Under the pieces are notes generated by a model. That model saw only the letters and a program-made list of their open reading frames with translations. It ran no database searches and was not told the DNA's origin. A stretch of 64,000 nt of DNA, taken from the NCBI GenBank assembly GCA_951802425.1, contig OX637800.1, positions 3,444,760-3,508,759 of the forward strand. The letters run 5' to 3'. This document shows, piece by piece, positions 33,304 through 44,603 of the stretch. Both the position numbers and the translations under genes were made by a program. How positions within the stretch are numbered: the stretch's first letter is position 1; each line of letters starts with the position of its first letter. This stretch comes from Clavaria fumosa (lineage: Eukaryota > Basidiomycota > Agaricomycetes > Agaricales > Clavariaceae).

Positions 33304-35327
33304 TTGAGTTGCGATATTGCCATAGATACCAATACTGATACCTGTACCATGGATGAACTCCCCTTATACATGGTTCTGTCATCTATTTCTTCTGCTGCCT
33401 TTTTGATTTCCATTGTTATTCTGCAAATCAGCAATACCCCTGTACCCACACTTGTAGATTGTGGAGCTACTGAATGTTTCGTTTTGCCCGACTTTACACC
33501 TTTGAAATTCTGTTCAACACTAACCCACCCTATACAACTTAGGCTATTTGACAGGTCCATCACAGGACTGATCACCCAAGTGACCAACCAACAATTCTGC
33601 TTTGAGGACAGCACAACGCACACTGAATGTTTCTACGTTACCCAACTCCATTCGGATGTGAAGGTCATACTCGGACTGTCATGGCTTTGGAAACACAACC
33701 CAGACATCGATTGACCAACCCTCTCGATACAATTCCACAATTCCGATACCTGACCGCTGATGATGAAGCCCTTGCCCACTGTGGCCACTGATGCAGCAAG
33801 GCCTGCAGGGTCTCATGACCCAACCACTGATGAACTCAGGGTCCTGAAGGAGCTCGCTCCTAAGGACTGGTCAACACTGAGCCCAGGACTACCCATGGGG
33901 ACCACTGGAAATCCACTGTCAGAGTTGAACCCCACCGCGCCTGATAGCAATTCTGCTATGTTGGGAACTTTGAACTCCACCACATGGGACTGGGCAAACC
34001 TACCCGAGGAGCCTTTGCCACCTTTTCCCACTGTTGTTGCTGCTGATAAAACTTTACCCAACCTGAATTTACACAGAACAGGGTCACAGGAAAATTCTGC
34101 TGCCCTGTTGCCCAAACCAGCACCTATCGAAATTCGAATTTTGGATCCCGCCCACTTCACCAACCATCTAGTGGGTGAGGATATAATTCTTCATGCTGTT
34201 TATCATTTTTTCCCTGCACCTGAAGACTCGCTCCAAGCTAATGCTGCACTAATCAATTCTGAACCCCCAGAAGCAAGGGCAAACCTACCACCTCAATACG
34301 CAGACTTTACCAATGTCTTCTCCGAGGAAGAGGCCTGCACCCTTCCACCCCACCGATCTTACGATCATGCAATACAACTTGAACCAGACACCAAAGCCCC
34401 TTGGGATCTGCTGTATAACATGTCCGAGCTGGAATTAAAGGTTTTGCATGACTATATTGATGACATGCTCCAGAAGGGATTTATCCACCCTTCTGAATCC
34501 CCCATGGGAGCCCCCGTTGTATTCGCAAAAAGAAGGACAGTTCACTCTGTCTTTGTGTTGACTACCGAGGTTTAAACAGGGTGATGATCAAAAACTGCTA
34601 CCCAATCCCACTAATAAACAATATGCTCGACTGCTTACGGGGTGCATGGATCTACTCAAAAATCAACCTCCATGCTGGATACAACAACATCCGCATCAAG
34701 GACGGCGACAAGTGGAAAACTGCCTTCCGCACCCGATACAGTGCCTTTGAGTACTTGGTGATGCCATTTGGGCTAACCAATGCTCTGGCAATGTTCCAGC
34801 AGTTCATGAATGACATCTTCGCCAACATGGTCAACTCCTTCGTGGTTGTCTATCTTGATGATATTTTAATTTATTCCGACAACACGATGGTGCATGAGGG
34901 TCACATCTGCTGCGTTCTACAGCGGCTCCATGACAATCAACTTCATGCAAACCCAATGAAATTGAGTTTCCACCTTGATTCCATGGAATATTTGGGTTTT
35001 ATTGTTTCTCCTAGTGGAATTTCTATGGACTCAACAAAAATTGATGCCATCTTAAACTGGCCATCGCCTACTAATGTTAAAGAAACACAGTCCTTCTTAG
35101 GTTTCATGAATTTCTACCAACGATTCATCCATGGCTACTTGAGAATAACCCAACCATTCAATAACCTCATGCAGAAAGGGCTCTGCTTTGACTGGACGAC
35201 GGATTGCCAAGCGGCATTTGACCGCTTGAAGTCAGTATGTACATCTGCTCTGGTCCTCGCACATTACGACCCAGAAAACCCCACTGTCATAGAGACGGAC
35301 AGGTTGGAATACGCCATAGTGGCAATT
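33304..35327 (+). pseudogene. Ty3/gypsy Pol: protease and RT, truncated by an LTR
   Basis: Protease at 33440-33690 with DCGATECFV in place of the usual D-S/T-G, ending VILGLSWLWKHNPDID. The linker and RT start follow (NLPPQYADFTNVFSEEEA, GFIHPSESPMGAPVVF). After a phase change near 34575 the RT core runs from 34581 with [36 protein letters not shown] and YLDD at 34851-34862, then YLGFIVSPSGISMD and the start of the RNase H domain (ETDRLEYAIVAI). The frame is cut at 35327/35328 by the edge of a minus-oriented LTR. No integrase is found to the right of that LTR. Confidence 0.88.
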
Positions 35328-36816
35328 TGTTAGGGCCTGTCTCGTCTCAATAGTAGTGCCAGAGATTGACTTGTTGGTGACCTATGCTGGAAACTCGCTA
35401 AGACCAATCAACTGTTGAGCACAGTCAAGAATGCTCAGTCCTGGAAGGTTGCGAAGACATCTGAGAAGATGTAAGAGCGAAGGAAGACAAGTATAGAAAG
35501 AGAAGACATTGTTTGGAAAGTCACGAAGTTGGTAGATGAAGTGTAAAGTAGGAAATTGACGAGGAGAGAAATGAGTAATGCTGAAAGGGTTGCGAAGTCG
35601 ACCGACGAAGCATGAAGAAAGGAATAGACGAGGTGGGAGAAACTGATAATGCTGAGAAGGTCGAGAGATCGACCGACGAGGCGTAAGAGAGGAAAAGACA
35701 AGGTGAAGGAAAAAGGACAATGCTAGGAGGGTCACGGGTAGTTGTGACGAGGTTAGGAAGTGTGTCAGTGAAGGCAATAACTTTGCCAACCGACGGGAGA
35801 ACCTGTAGGGTTCAAAAGATCAGTACCAAGACGAAATGAAGAGAATACTTAGGCGCGTGAGTTTATACGAGCACAGAGGATGAATCAGAGTGAAGCAGGA
35901 GTGTCTTGGCAATCTTGAGGTCACCAAGTGAGACAAGACCTATCAATCATGGTGGTTCCAAGCTCAAAGGGCATAATAGCCTCAAGCTTAAACCAATGTG
36001 TGTCAATATCAAGTCTAGAGTACCATAAGTACATGCAAGACCTTATATACATACGTACAGAGAGTATAATAGAAAAGGAAAAGTACAGAAGTTGCCAGGT
36101 GACGAGACTATAGTAGTACGGGGTATGTTTAGTCATAAAGTGACTAGGCGCATGCTCTACTAAGGTCACGAGGGGTTAGGTATGCATAGGTAAGGTCGCG
36201 AAGATGACCTGTCATGGGTCGCGACCTAGTTAAATAAGTATATATGTTGCTGTAACTACGGAGGGATTCTCGGATCATAAGTAATGTAGTTATAGGCGAC
36301 TGAGGAGAAGAAGGGATGCATATTTGAAGTAATAATACAGCTGACCATTGGTGGCGCGTTTGAGTGTTAAGGTTGTGAGGTCATAAGAGCAGTCACATGG
36401 GTGACGTTAGTGACACAGGTGACGCAGGTGACTTTGGGTGGGAAGTCACATGGGTAATGCATGTAACGCAGGTAATGGCCATAACGCTGTTATCGTATTG
36501 GCGCTGGTGGTAGCGCCAGGGGTGCTGTGCCAAGTCATGTGCTGGTGGAAGTAGACATGCAACGACATGTTGTGCGTAAGATTAGTGGGTCTGGGCGGAG
36601 TATACATGTAGAGTGAAGTAGTAGGAAGTGTCGTGAGTACAGCATGGTGGTCGCGAGTGTCATGTGAGCACGGGGGAGGTTGGAGAGGCTTCCAGAAGGA
36701 GACAGCGGGTTCTGGAAGTATGTAGAAGGGCTCGTGAGGTTGTAGAGGGTCGTCGGGAGGCTTGTAGATGTTGGTAGAGTCGGCTTGGTTAGAGGAAAAA
36801 TGAATGGGTCCTGACA
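35328..36816 (-). repeat. Large LTR of family L1 (about 1.49 kb), with adjacent polypurine tract
   Basis: On the minus strand it begins tgtcaggaccc (36816) and ends ccctaaca (35328). It is homologous over its length to the solo LTR 45223-46755. The minus strand just outside its start reads gaaggggggtaa, a polypurine tract, so this is a 3' LTR whose internal region lay to the right and is now missing. The 5-bp flanks do not match (caatt against ttacc), consistent with a deleted element. The left edge truncates the Ty3 pol. Confidence 0.8.
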
Positions 36817-36932
36817 TTACCCCCCCTTCAAGCCTCAAGCCCTGCAAGAGTGGAGGTCACGTGATGATTAGTCAGCGCGATGTTTGTTGATCAAGTCACG
36901 ACACCCAAAAAATTTCTCTAAGTCCAACCACC

Positions 36933-37637
36933 ATGGTGTCCTCTTTCATCAAACAGCATGAGCCTGAAACCGGCAAGAACCAAAATGAGGTTGCATGCGA
37001 AATGCAGATTTACAATGCAACGGAGCCTGGGATCAACTTGGGGATCCTAGAAGACACGCTGGCCCATCAAAAGGCCGAACAGGCGCAATGTGTGCATTCT
37101 CAAGAAGAAGTCGCAAGGCACAAAAGGAGGAACAAGGTTGCGAGTCCCAACAAGGCAAGGGATGTCGTCGTAGGCCCTAGTGGGTCAATGGAGAACGTTA
37201 CAGGCGGGACTGACCCCTCGCCCGTAGACTTCTTGAAATTATGGAAGAAAATCGGGTCAGCAAAAGAGAACAAGGACTGGAATGAGGTAGAGTGTGAGGT
37301 GCGTAGTAATAATTCTCATTCCAATTCCTCTCTAATGGTTGTGTTACAGGATTGTGACAATTGTGTTGTGAAGAGCCGGCAGTGCGAGTGCAGTGCTGCC
37401 AGTAAATGTCGTCAGTGCGCGGAGGACCACGGAAAATGTTCGTGGGTCCAAGATTTTCATCGGTGGTGCATCAAGGCTCAGCTTGGGTGGGATGACATGC
37501 GGGTGGACGAGGTGTTGAAGTGCATTGACGGACCGGAAACGGTGGGCACAGGGGCACCCAAGGTTGCAAGCCGAGTGGGGAGAAAACTTCCCACCCTAGC
37601 TGTAAAACAAATGGCCAATGCAAGTTTGGCCACATAA
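36933..37637 (+). CDS. Small Zn2Cys6-like cysteine-cluster protein, function unknown
   Basis: ATG at 36933 in a good context (accaccATGG). A 51-nt GT-AG intron at 37299-37349 is a multiple of three, so the unspliced frame is also open; spliced length is about 217 residues. The first exon is polar with a likely helical stretch. The second begins with a cysteine cluster, C-x2-C-x6-C-x7-C-x2-C-x6-C (CDNCVVKSRQC then CRQCAEDHGKC), which is the spacing of the fungal Zn(II)2Cys6 binuclear cluster, followed by SWVQDF. Ends in TAA at about 37635. It lies 93 nt beyond the polypurine tract of the L1 LTR, antisense to that element. Short proteins of this type are common near repeats in Agaricomycetes; it may be a host gene or cargo of the element. 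It is one of two intact protein frames in the window. Confidence 0.6.
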   Translation: MVSSFIKQHEPETGKNQNEVACEMQIYNATEPGINLGILEDTLAHQKAEQAQCVHSQEEVARHKRRNKVASPNKARDVVVGPSGSMENVTGGTDPSPVDFLKLWKKIGSAKENKDWNEVECEVRSNNSHSNSSLMVVLQDCDNCVVKSRQCECSAASKCRQCAEDHGKCSWVQDFHRWCIKAQLGWDDMRVDEVLKCIDGPETVGTGAPKVASRVGRKLPTLAVKQMANASLAT

Positions 37638-38057
37638 TAAAAAACTGCAAAATGTGTTATAGGAACCTTGTAGACATGTTCTATAGGTAAAACAATACAA
37701 CTTTTGTATGGATCATGTCTCACCCCACTTGCTACTTCAAAAGATCCCCTGGTTTTCATTTTGGCCTCTTCCTAGTGTATCATTACAAAGAATAGCATAT
37801 TGTACAATACGTAGGCATGGGAGGCCTATGAAACTTTGAGGAGACATTCTCTATAGTATATCAATGGTTTATGGCCACTTACCTGATCCCCTAAGCTTCT
37901 ACTTTCAAAGATCCCCTGAAAATGCCCAAAAAACTCATTTTCCCGGGATCTTTGGACCTGGACACTAAAACACTTATGTAAAGCACCCACACCCTTTCCC
38001 TATACCCCCTCTAACCCCCCATACCATTCACTACCAAGTGGCCAATGCTCCACTTTC
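37638..38057. other. No gene seen
   Basis: About 420 nt of AT-rich 3' flank of the zinc-cluster gene, up to repeat Y copy 2. Confidence 0.5.
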
Positions 38058-38636
38058 TGCTGACCCACAACACTTGGCCAATGCTGCATTGGCCAACTTC
38101 TGTTAAATAATTTCCAATAATCACCAAAATATTCATATGCCTAGTTCCCATTTTTGGCATCATCTTTTGTATGGAAACCACATCCCACTTTCCATCTGTT
38201 CCAAAGATCCCCATTATTCTTGATATTAAATGAGCATGGCACATTGGCTATATCTCAGCAAACACTTCATATATTTTCATCAGACTTTGTGAGTAGATGC
38301 ATACCTATGAGCAGTATCTTCAGTAGTGTTTGTGCGAATTTACATGATTTAATGTAAAGGGTAGAGTGGGTGTGCAGATGAAGCAGAAGTGTGAGCCAGG
38401 GTGAGAGTGAAGATGATTGTGAGAGTGACAGAGTAAATGGGGTGGGTGAGGGTGAGTAAGAGTGTTCATGAAGGTGAAGGTGAGGGGTGAAGGTGACTGA
38501 GAGTGGGGTTCAGGCTTCTTTTCTCATGACTGTGATGGTCCCTTGTCCTTCACAGGTGTAATACTTTCTATCCCTCAAATGAACTGGACTCAATGGTATA
38601 TTGAGCTAGTAGTTCTATGTAGAGGGATCCACCCCT
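38058..38636 (+). repeat. Dispersed repeat Y, copy 2
   Basis: Near-identical partner of 30660-31243, ending at the same gagggatccacccc junction. Confidence 0.9.
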
Positions 38637-39183
38637 CTGTACAGTTGTGACACAGTATATATATGTGAGTGGCCTATCAGGACCCATTCATTTTCCCTTA
38701 CCCAAGCAGACTCTACTGACACTTATGAACCTCCCAACAGCCTTCTGCAACCTTGCAAGCCCCTTTACACACTTCTGGAACCTGCAGTCCCCTTCCAGAA
38801 GCCTCTCCGACCTTCCCTGCTCTTACATGACACTCACAACCACCAGGCTGTACTTGCAATGCCCTTCCCTAACACACCTTATGCATACCTACCACCTGAA
38901 CCCCATTGCACATCTGTTATGGATCTGGTACTGGGTGCAGTCAGAAATGAGTCACTGAGAATCAGGATGACTCAGACAGGTCCTCAATTCCTTATGCAGT
39001 TGGCCTACAGGACTAGTAGACCCTCCAGTTCCATACCTTCCTGCTAACAGTATTGAAACCAACACTGCTAGCAAGGCATTGCTTTGGGCAGATATTATTA
39101 TTAGTTAGTAACCTAAGTCACAACATCCCATGGGCTTAGCCATTGTACAGTAGAACAGCTTGTACCCTATACTAAGATATCTG
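38637..39183 (+). repeat. Insertion between Y and Z, carrying an L1 LTR start fragment
   Basis: About 547 nt absent from the first Y-Z pair. Positions 38673-38925 match the first 250 nt of the L1 LTR in plus orientation (caggacccattcatttt, acacttctggaacctgc, acatgacactcacaaccacca). The rest is unassigned. Confidence 0.65.
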
Positions 39184-39795
39184 TAACTTGCTCAATACAT
39201 ACTGCGCCGAGGGAGTCGGCATAGGGCGGCTCGATCAAAGCCTGGGTACCCAGATCACTTGACCAGACTAAGTCCTTAGTCAGCAATTACTAGATTTAGT
39301 TCAACTAGATTTAGTCCTTAGTTTAACTAAATTTGTCCTTAGCTCCTTGCTGGGCTAGACATAGGCTTAATCCTCTTGGGGGATGGTGTAATCAATAAGT
39401 GGGTATGTAATGATGCCTGCAACGTGAGGTTCCGTCAGCTATTGATACTCAAATTTGCATATCTACTACATTTGGAAAGATTCAACATAGCTCCTTAACT
39501 AGTAATCCTAACATACCATTTAAGGACTCTAAATTAAGGAGAATTTGGTAGGTTTACATATCAGGCAGGTGTCACAACCCAACACACCCCACCATGGGCC
39601 GCCCGATGCACCCGCACACACCACGACTACTCCCAATGTAATTCCGCCACCCGACTGCTGTCCCAAATCGACAATCAGCAATACCATGCGTGGGTCGAAA
39701 TTCCAACATACTCCACATGCTTCGCCATTGTTCAGCTGACATCAGGAAACTTGGGAAACAAGTGGAGTCAGTTTAGGACTTGCAGGGTGGTCACC
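39184..39795 (+). repeat. LTR-like repeat Z, copy 3
   Basis: Closely matches 31244-31854; differences are largely single C/T or G/A changes, and a 10-bp duplication (ttgggtaccc) present in copy 2 is absent here. Confidence 0.8.
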
Positions 39796-39815
39796 AGATG
39801 AGTTAATGAAGGTCC

Positions 39816-40177
39816 CTAACAGCATAGTCCTTGTGCAGATGGAGTATCTGTGCTTTCTTTCACTGCAAGCTAACCACTCAAGCTAGTCTTTTGAAATTTT
39901 GTGTGCCTATATCTACACCTCTAATCCTCAATTTCCATGGTTTACATTTTCCCAAAACCCATTTCCCAATGCATGCCAAAGCTGCTGACCAACCCAGTCA
40001 AAATTCTCCCGTTTATCAAAACCAACCATAGGATTCCAAAACAAATGCAATGCTATACTGGGCCATCCCATACCTATCATATTCCATCCCTCTCTCTCCC
40101 CTCCCATCACCCACAAAGCAACAATTCCAGCATACAGTCAGAATCCAGTTCTCACAGTCCTCACACAGTTTGTACTT
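39816..40177 (+). repeat. Dispersed repeat X, copy 2
   Basis: Near-identical to 30011-30375, but here it follows Z instead of preceding Y. Confidence 0.85.
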
Positions 40178-40389
40178 AGCAGTGGCACCCTGACAAGGAC
40201 CCCACATGAAATATTCCCAAATAACAAAATCCCCCCTTTTAGTCCTCACTATGTCTTTGATGATGTTTACTCTCATTTGGTGCTTTCCCTCAAAACTTTT
40301 TTTTCACCCCAAAAATTCATTTAGGGTTCCTGGGGGTCTTCCAGCAAAAATTGAAATATAGTAGCTGTGAAGTAGTTATTAGTGCCATT

Positions 40390-40845
40390 TAGAAGAACAT
40401 ATGCAGCTGACTGATGGCTGCATATATGTTGATGTTGTCACATCATGAAGTGGGTCACATGGTGATGCTTGTGACCATGAGTAATGCTAGTAATGTGAAT
40501 AAGACTAATGTATCTATGTGGCATGTCATGTGCCAGATGAAGGGATTGTGCCATGGTACATCATATATAATATCATACATAATATTGGAGGCTGCTGGTG
40601 TGCCATTATTGTTGTTAGCTGCTGGTGCATCATCATCATCAGCTGCTGCTGCTGTCATCAGTCATTGTTGTTGGCTGCTGGTGCATTGTTGTTGTCATTG
40701 TTGGCTTCTAGTGTGCCATTGTTGGCTTCTAGTGTGTCATTGTCATTGGTCATCATCATTGGCTGCTGGTGTGTTGTTGTCATCATTAGCTGCCAGTGTG
40801 TCATTGTCATTATCAGCCACTGCTGCCATCATTGGTCATCATTGG
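40390..40845 (-). repeat. L1 LTR-derived segment with degenerate minisatellite
   Basis: 40390-40590 resembles 46190-46330 and 36320-36440 of the L1 LTRs (gcagctgactg, gtgggtcacatgg). 40588-40845 is a degenerate repeat of ggctgctggtgtgccattgt-like units rich in gtt, cat and gct triplets. The open frames across it are low-complexity artefacts. Confidence 0.6.
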
Positions 40846-40916
40846 TGTTAAGGCCTGTCCTGTCTCATAAATAACACTGAAGGTTGATTTGATGGTGACC
40901 AGTCCTGTAAACTCAC
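40846..40916 (-). repeat. L1 LTR end fragment, split by the gag-only element
   Basis: tgttaaggcctgtcctgtct onward matches the end of the L1 LTRs (45223 and 35328). It continues at 42235-42254 on the other side of the inserted element. Confidence 0.75.
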
Positions 40917-41089
40917 TGTTGGAATTCCAGTTGTTGGTGAGTCCAGATATGACGAGATGACGCTCGAGATTAGCAGGGAACCTGGTATAAACACCAGGGA
41001 ATCCAATCTACTGCCCTAGGCCTGTATAGCTACATTAAAAGTCTGACTAGGCTACATGTGGCAAGGGGTGTTTTCACCCAAATCCAATA
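40917..41089 (-). repeat. 3' LTR of the gag-only element
   Basis: 173 bp; in plus orientation tgttggaattcc...aatccaata. Confidence 0.88.
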
Positions 41090-41098
41090 CTGGTCTGA

Positions 41099-41974
41099 TT
41101 AAAATGTGTAAGGTCCACCATGTGTAGCCAACATCGCCTGCAGGCCGTCATCACCTTTCAACTTCCCCTTCGCACCTCCCCCACACTTGTAGCAGGCCTT
41201 CGTAAGGTGTCCCTCTGACCCACATTTATTGCATTCAACATCATTTGGAACATCGCATTCTGACCTTAGGTGGTCTGCCTCACCACACCGCCAGCATTTG
41301 CGTGTTTTCAGCGGATTCCGGGGGAGGATGACGGCCGCTAGCGCCGTGTTTGCAGGCATGGCCCCTCCGATCGCATGGCACGCCTCCTTGTTCAGAATGC
41401 AGGTGATGACATGCTCGACATCGAGCTCTTTCCCTGCAGTAGCGTCTATCGAAGCCACGAAGTAGTCGTATTCCGTCCCAAGCCCCATAGTTAGCACCAC
41501 AATGAGATCTTCGCTTGTGACAGACCCTCCTGAATCCTCTAAATTGAATGCCATGCTTTTGACGCGACTGGTCCATGCAGTTATCGACTCCTCAGGCTCT
41601 TTGGCCACCATTAAAAACTTCTGCCATTTCACAAGATGCGTTGCCAACCCACGACTGCGATGGGTCGTTGCGAGGCTGCCCCAGATTGCCATCGGATCCC
41701 GCTCGCGCATGTGTACCAGCTGCGACGTCTCGACTCGTGCTATCATCCTTGCCCTTGCCTCCCCCATCTTCTTCGCAGTTCTCTTTGCAACCGCCCTAGC
41801 CTTCTCGGCTACAGTCTGCTCGATGGACTTCCCTTCGTCATCTACCTCCATAACGACCTGGTCCCATAGCCCCCTTTCAATCAGCTCAGCCTCCATGTGC
41901 AATGACCATTTGACATAATTGGAGTCATTGAGCAGCAGGAACCAGTGGTGGTGGTTTTTGTTGTTGGGCATCAT
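41099..41974 (-). CDS. Ty1/copia-type Gag with two zinc knuckles
   Basis: 291 residues, ATG at 41974, 82 nt inside the 5' LTR; the stop is 9 nt before the 3' LTR. The N-terminal core reads HHWFLLLNDSNYVKWSLHME, AIWGSLATTHRSRG, WTSRVKSMAFNLEDSG and VVLTMGLGTEYDYFVASID, the UBN2-type Gag of copia elements. Two CCHC knuckles follow (CWRCGEADHLRSEC and CNKCGSEGHLTKAC). The frame is uninterrupted although the LTRs have diverged by about 5 percent, in contrast to every other transposon frame here. Gag forms the particle that packages element RNA; here it would have to recruit RT from an autonomous relative. Confidence 0.85.
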   Translation of the reverse strand: MMPNNKNHHHWFLLLNDSNYVKWSLHMEAELIERGLWDQVVMEVDDEGKSIEQTVAEKARAVAKRTAKKMGEARARMIARVETSQLVHMRERDPMAIWGSLATTHRSRGLATHLVKWQKFLMVAKEPEESITAWTSRVKSMAFNLEDSGGSVTSEDLIVVLTMGLGTEYDYFVASIDATAGKELDVEHVITCILNKEACHAIGGAMPANTALAAVILPRNPLKTRKCWRCGEADHLRSECDVPNDVECNKCGSEGHLTKACYKCGGGAKGKLKGDDGLQAMLATHGGPYTF

Positions 41975-42056
41975 GTGAGTGTAAAAAGAACGTAATCCGT
42001 GCTCAGCACGATGAATCCGACCAGTAAGGACTGTGGTGGGTTATGCTGGGTGTTTA

Positions 42057-42229
42057 TGTTGGAATTCCAGTTATCGGTGAGTCCAGATATGATGAGACGA
42101 CCCTCGAGATTAGCAGGGAACCTGGTATAAACACCAGGGAATCCAATCTACTGCCCTAGGCCTGTATAGCTACATTAAAAGTCTGACTAGGCTATGTGTG
42201 GCGAGGGGTGTTTTCACCCAAATCCAATA
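42057..42229 (-). repeat. 5' LTR of the gag-only element
   Basis: 173 bp partner of 40917-41089. Confidence 0.88.
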
Positions 42230-42364
42230 CTCACTAAGACTAATCAACTGTTGTGGCATTACATATCAGGTAAGATCATAATTATATCCCATGTCCTCAT
42301 TGAGATATTCCTTCTTGAAGGTTTTACATATTCTAAAAATAATCAAAATGAGTCATGATGACTC

Positions 42365-43080
42365 ATTTCTTGAGTCGCAGTCATTGGGGATTGTTGGGAA
42401 GGACCCCACGATCACCCCCAATCACTTCTATGACATTCCACAACTTTCTGCAATGTTCCTGGCCTTGATTGCATCATTATCTTGTTGATACTTCCTCTGC
42501 TTCCTCTTATCTCCCCCAGACTAGTCATAATTAAGTGTACTAGCCCTATTTAGCATGTGTTTCAGCTGTATTCTATGCCAGATACATGCTAGTAATACCC
42601 TAGTACAAAGGGAGATGAGGGGAAGGCCAAGGGACTGCACATAAAGGTTGTGGGCACACAGTCCACTCATAAGGATGACCAGTCCATATTTGGTAGTGCG
42701 GCAGTGTTGGCCATCACTGCTGATTGCTGCCCCCACCACCATGGGAACTGGGCTGAACTGCCGGCCCTCAATCGCTTGATTGAGGTCTGATCATGATTGG
42801 GACTGCCCCACAATGCCAGAGTGGTGCCAAACTCACACCAGCACATTCACAACCCTGTAGCTCAGCCGCAAAAGCTCCGCACCGCTCGTAAACTCGCGGA
42901 TATGGCCTTATGGACCTTCTCGACACTTTTGTCTGTTCAGCATTTCCCACTTAGAGCCTCCCTTTAGTGCTACTTTATTAATACTGGGATGTAGCCTAAA
43001 CAGTAGTAAAACCAGCTTGAGGGAGTAAATAACAGTTATTTCCTTCTGCCTTTATGCATATAAGAGTAACAAGGCAGTGG
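42365..43080 (-). repeat. Dispersed repeat family R1, copy 2
   Basis: Reverse-complement match to 9120-9830. Many CG dinucleotides of copy 1 are TG or CA here. Confidence 0.7.
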
Positions 43081-43975
43081 AAATTCAATGGTAAAGACCA
43101 TTTGTTTGTGTGGTTCTTTTTTCCTACTGTAGAGCCATTTCTTTCTGTCCTAGTACCACTTTCCATAGCTTAAGTCATTGGGAGTAAGTCTACATGGGTA
43201 AGTAGTACAGAATAGGCAGAGGACTAAGAGAGAGCATAGGGAATGATTGAAGAGATGCATAAGGTGCTGAACTGCTTGTTCAAGGGCTAGGCACTATAGA
43301 CCATTAAGTACCCTAACAGACACTAGGTGGCAAGGACATCAGACATGAGCAAGGAGGTTTCATGATTATCTGCATTTTATGGGCCACTGGGCCATAGACT
43401 GACAAGGAGTCGGATTCCCAGGGATGGCCCAACCATGTCTGGCAGGAAACCATGCAGCCATGGCTCAGTCATTCCATTCCACCAGTCAGATGTTCATTGC
43501 AATTCCATACAACACCAAACAACCAGATCCTCAGAGGGAATTTGGATAAATTGGCTCAGTCATCCCATATTTGGAGGCTACATCCAGAAAAGACAAGTTG
43601 TTGGTGCCTCATCAGTGATGCATGCTGGTGCCTCATTGACAACCACAGTCACTAAGTCACTATGAAACACACCTTGCAAGCCAGTTGCTATGGTCCACAG
43701 CAGGCACCCAGCAATGACACCCCCCCTCAATGTGTGCATGGTTGCCTGATTGTGAACTCAAGAAGCACAGTGGGGGACCTAACACTTAGGAAACATCTGC
43801 ATGAGACCTACATGAAGGGGAACCCCATCATGCAACACATCCAAAACATGCATGAGTTTGCACTCAAGGTTGTTGTTGCTGTCAACAGGATCAGATAAGA
43901 TGATGAATTGACCTTGATCAAGACATCTGCCCAGCAGCACTGTTAGTCTAGATGCTCCTGCTATCATCAGCAACC
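43081..43975. other. No supported gene; possible copia Gag remnant at the end
   Basis: Most of this stretch shows nothing recognisable. 43780-43900 can be read as LRKHLHETYMKGNPIMQHIQ followed by NMHEFALKVV, which vaguely resembles a copia Gag helix, but it is too short to call. Confidence 0.35.
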
Positions 43976-44220
43976 ACCGCAGGCTCGCGGGGGGAGGCGC
44001 AGGCGCACGGGGGGGGGTGCACATGGGAGGAGCAGGCACGAGGCGCAGGTGCGCAGGGGAGGCGCAGGCACACATACCCTCACAGGCGTGCAGGCTCTCA
44101 CAGGTGCACAGGCTCTCACAGGCGAGGCGCAGGCACACATACCCTCACAGGCGCACAGGCTCTCACAGGCGCACAGGCTCTCACAGGCGTCGTGCAAGCA
44201 TGCAGGCTCTCACAGAAGCA
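43976..44220 (+). repeat. G/C-rich minisatellite
   Basis: Tandem 15-18-bp units of the type gcacaggctctcacag with a longer-range repeat of gaggcgcaggcacacatacc-type blocks at about 44065 and 44120. Gives Ser/His/Arg-rich frames on both strands that are not genes. Confidence 0.85.
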
Positions 44221-44603
44221 TCATCTCCTTGTCCTGAGGGCCTTCCGCCTTCCAGATCTTGAAGCAGGATGAAACTAACAGGTTTGTGAGCATGTGACCT
44301 TGGATGTCAACAAGTGAATGTGGGGCTAGCAACAAGTCCAGGTAAGCTCATGACCTTGAATGCCCTTGATGCCCCCAAGCATGTTGCGAGGATTGACTAG
44401 ACCCCATCACAGGGCATGCTATCGGGTTGATCTAGCAAGTCAAAGCAGAATGCACCATTCTAGTGAGTTGAAGTGCTCACCTTTTCAAGGAGTCTTCAAA
44501 CATCGCCAATCCGAAACGTTTTGAGTGGCCTGTGTTGCAATCCACCATAACAGTGGCATTGACAACTTTTCCATAAGCAGAAAAGAATTCATGCATGGAT
44601 TCT

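Larger units (their letters stand above)
40917..42229 (-). mobile_element. Compact LTR element encoding only Gag
   Basis: 1,313 bp with two 173-bp terminal direct repeats (40917-41089 and 42057-42229), flanked by a perfect 5-bp duplication ctcac (40912-40916 and 42230-42234). The host is an L1 LTR fragment, and joining the flanks restores it. The repeats differ at roughly eight positions, mostly C/T or G/A. The only content is an uninterrupted Gag frame on the minus strand. The protease, integrase and RT are absent, so it must depend on another element's enzymes. I could not recognise a primer site or a clear polypurine tract. Confidence 0.85.

Noticed and set aside
35382..35789. 135-codon minus-strand frame in the L1 LTR, with a similar frame at 45293-45691
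   Set aside because: Both are low-complexity Ser/Leu/Phe sequence inside LTRs, poorly conserved at the protein level between copies.
39569..39794. A 226-bp solo LTR starting at tgtcacaaccc and ending at ggtca
   Set aside because: Ends look LTR-like but the 5-bp flanks (gcagg and ccaga) do not match, so boundaries are left open.
43976..44272. Ser/His/Arg-rich frames
   Set aside because: Produced by the 15-18-bp minisatellite.
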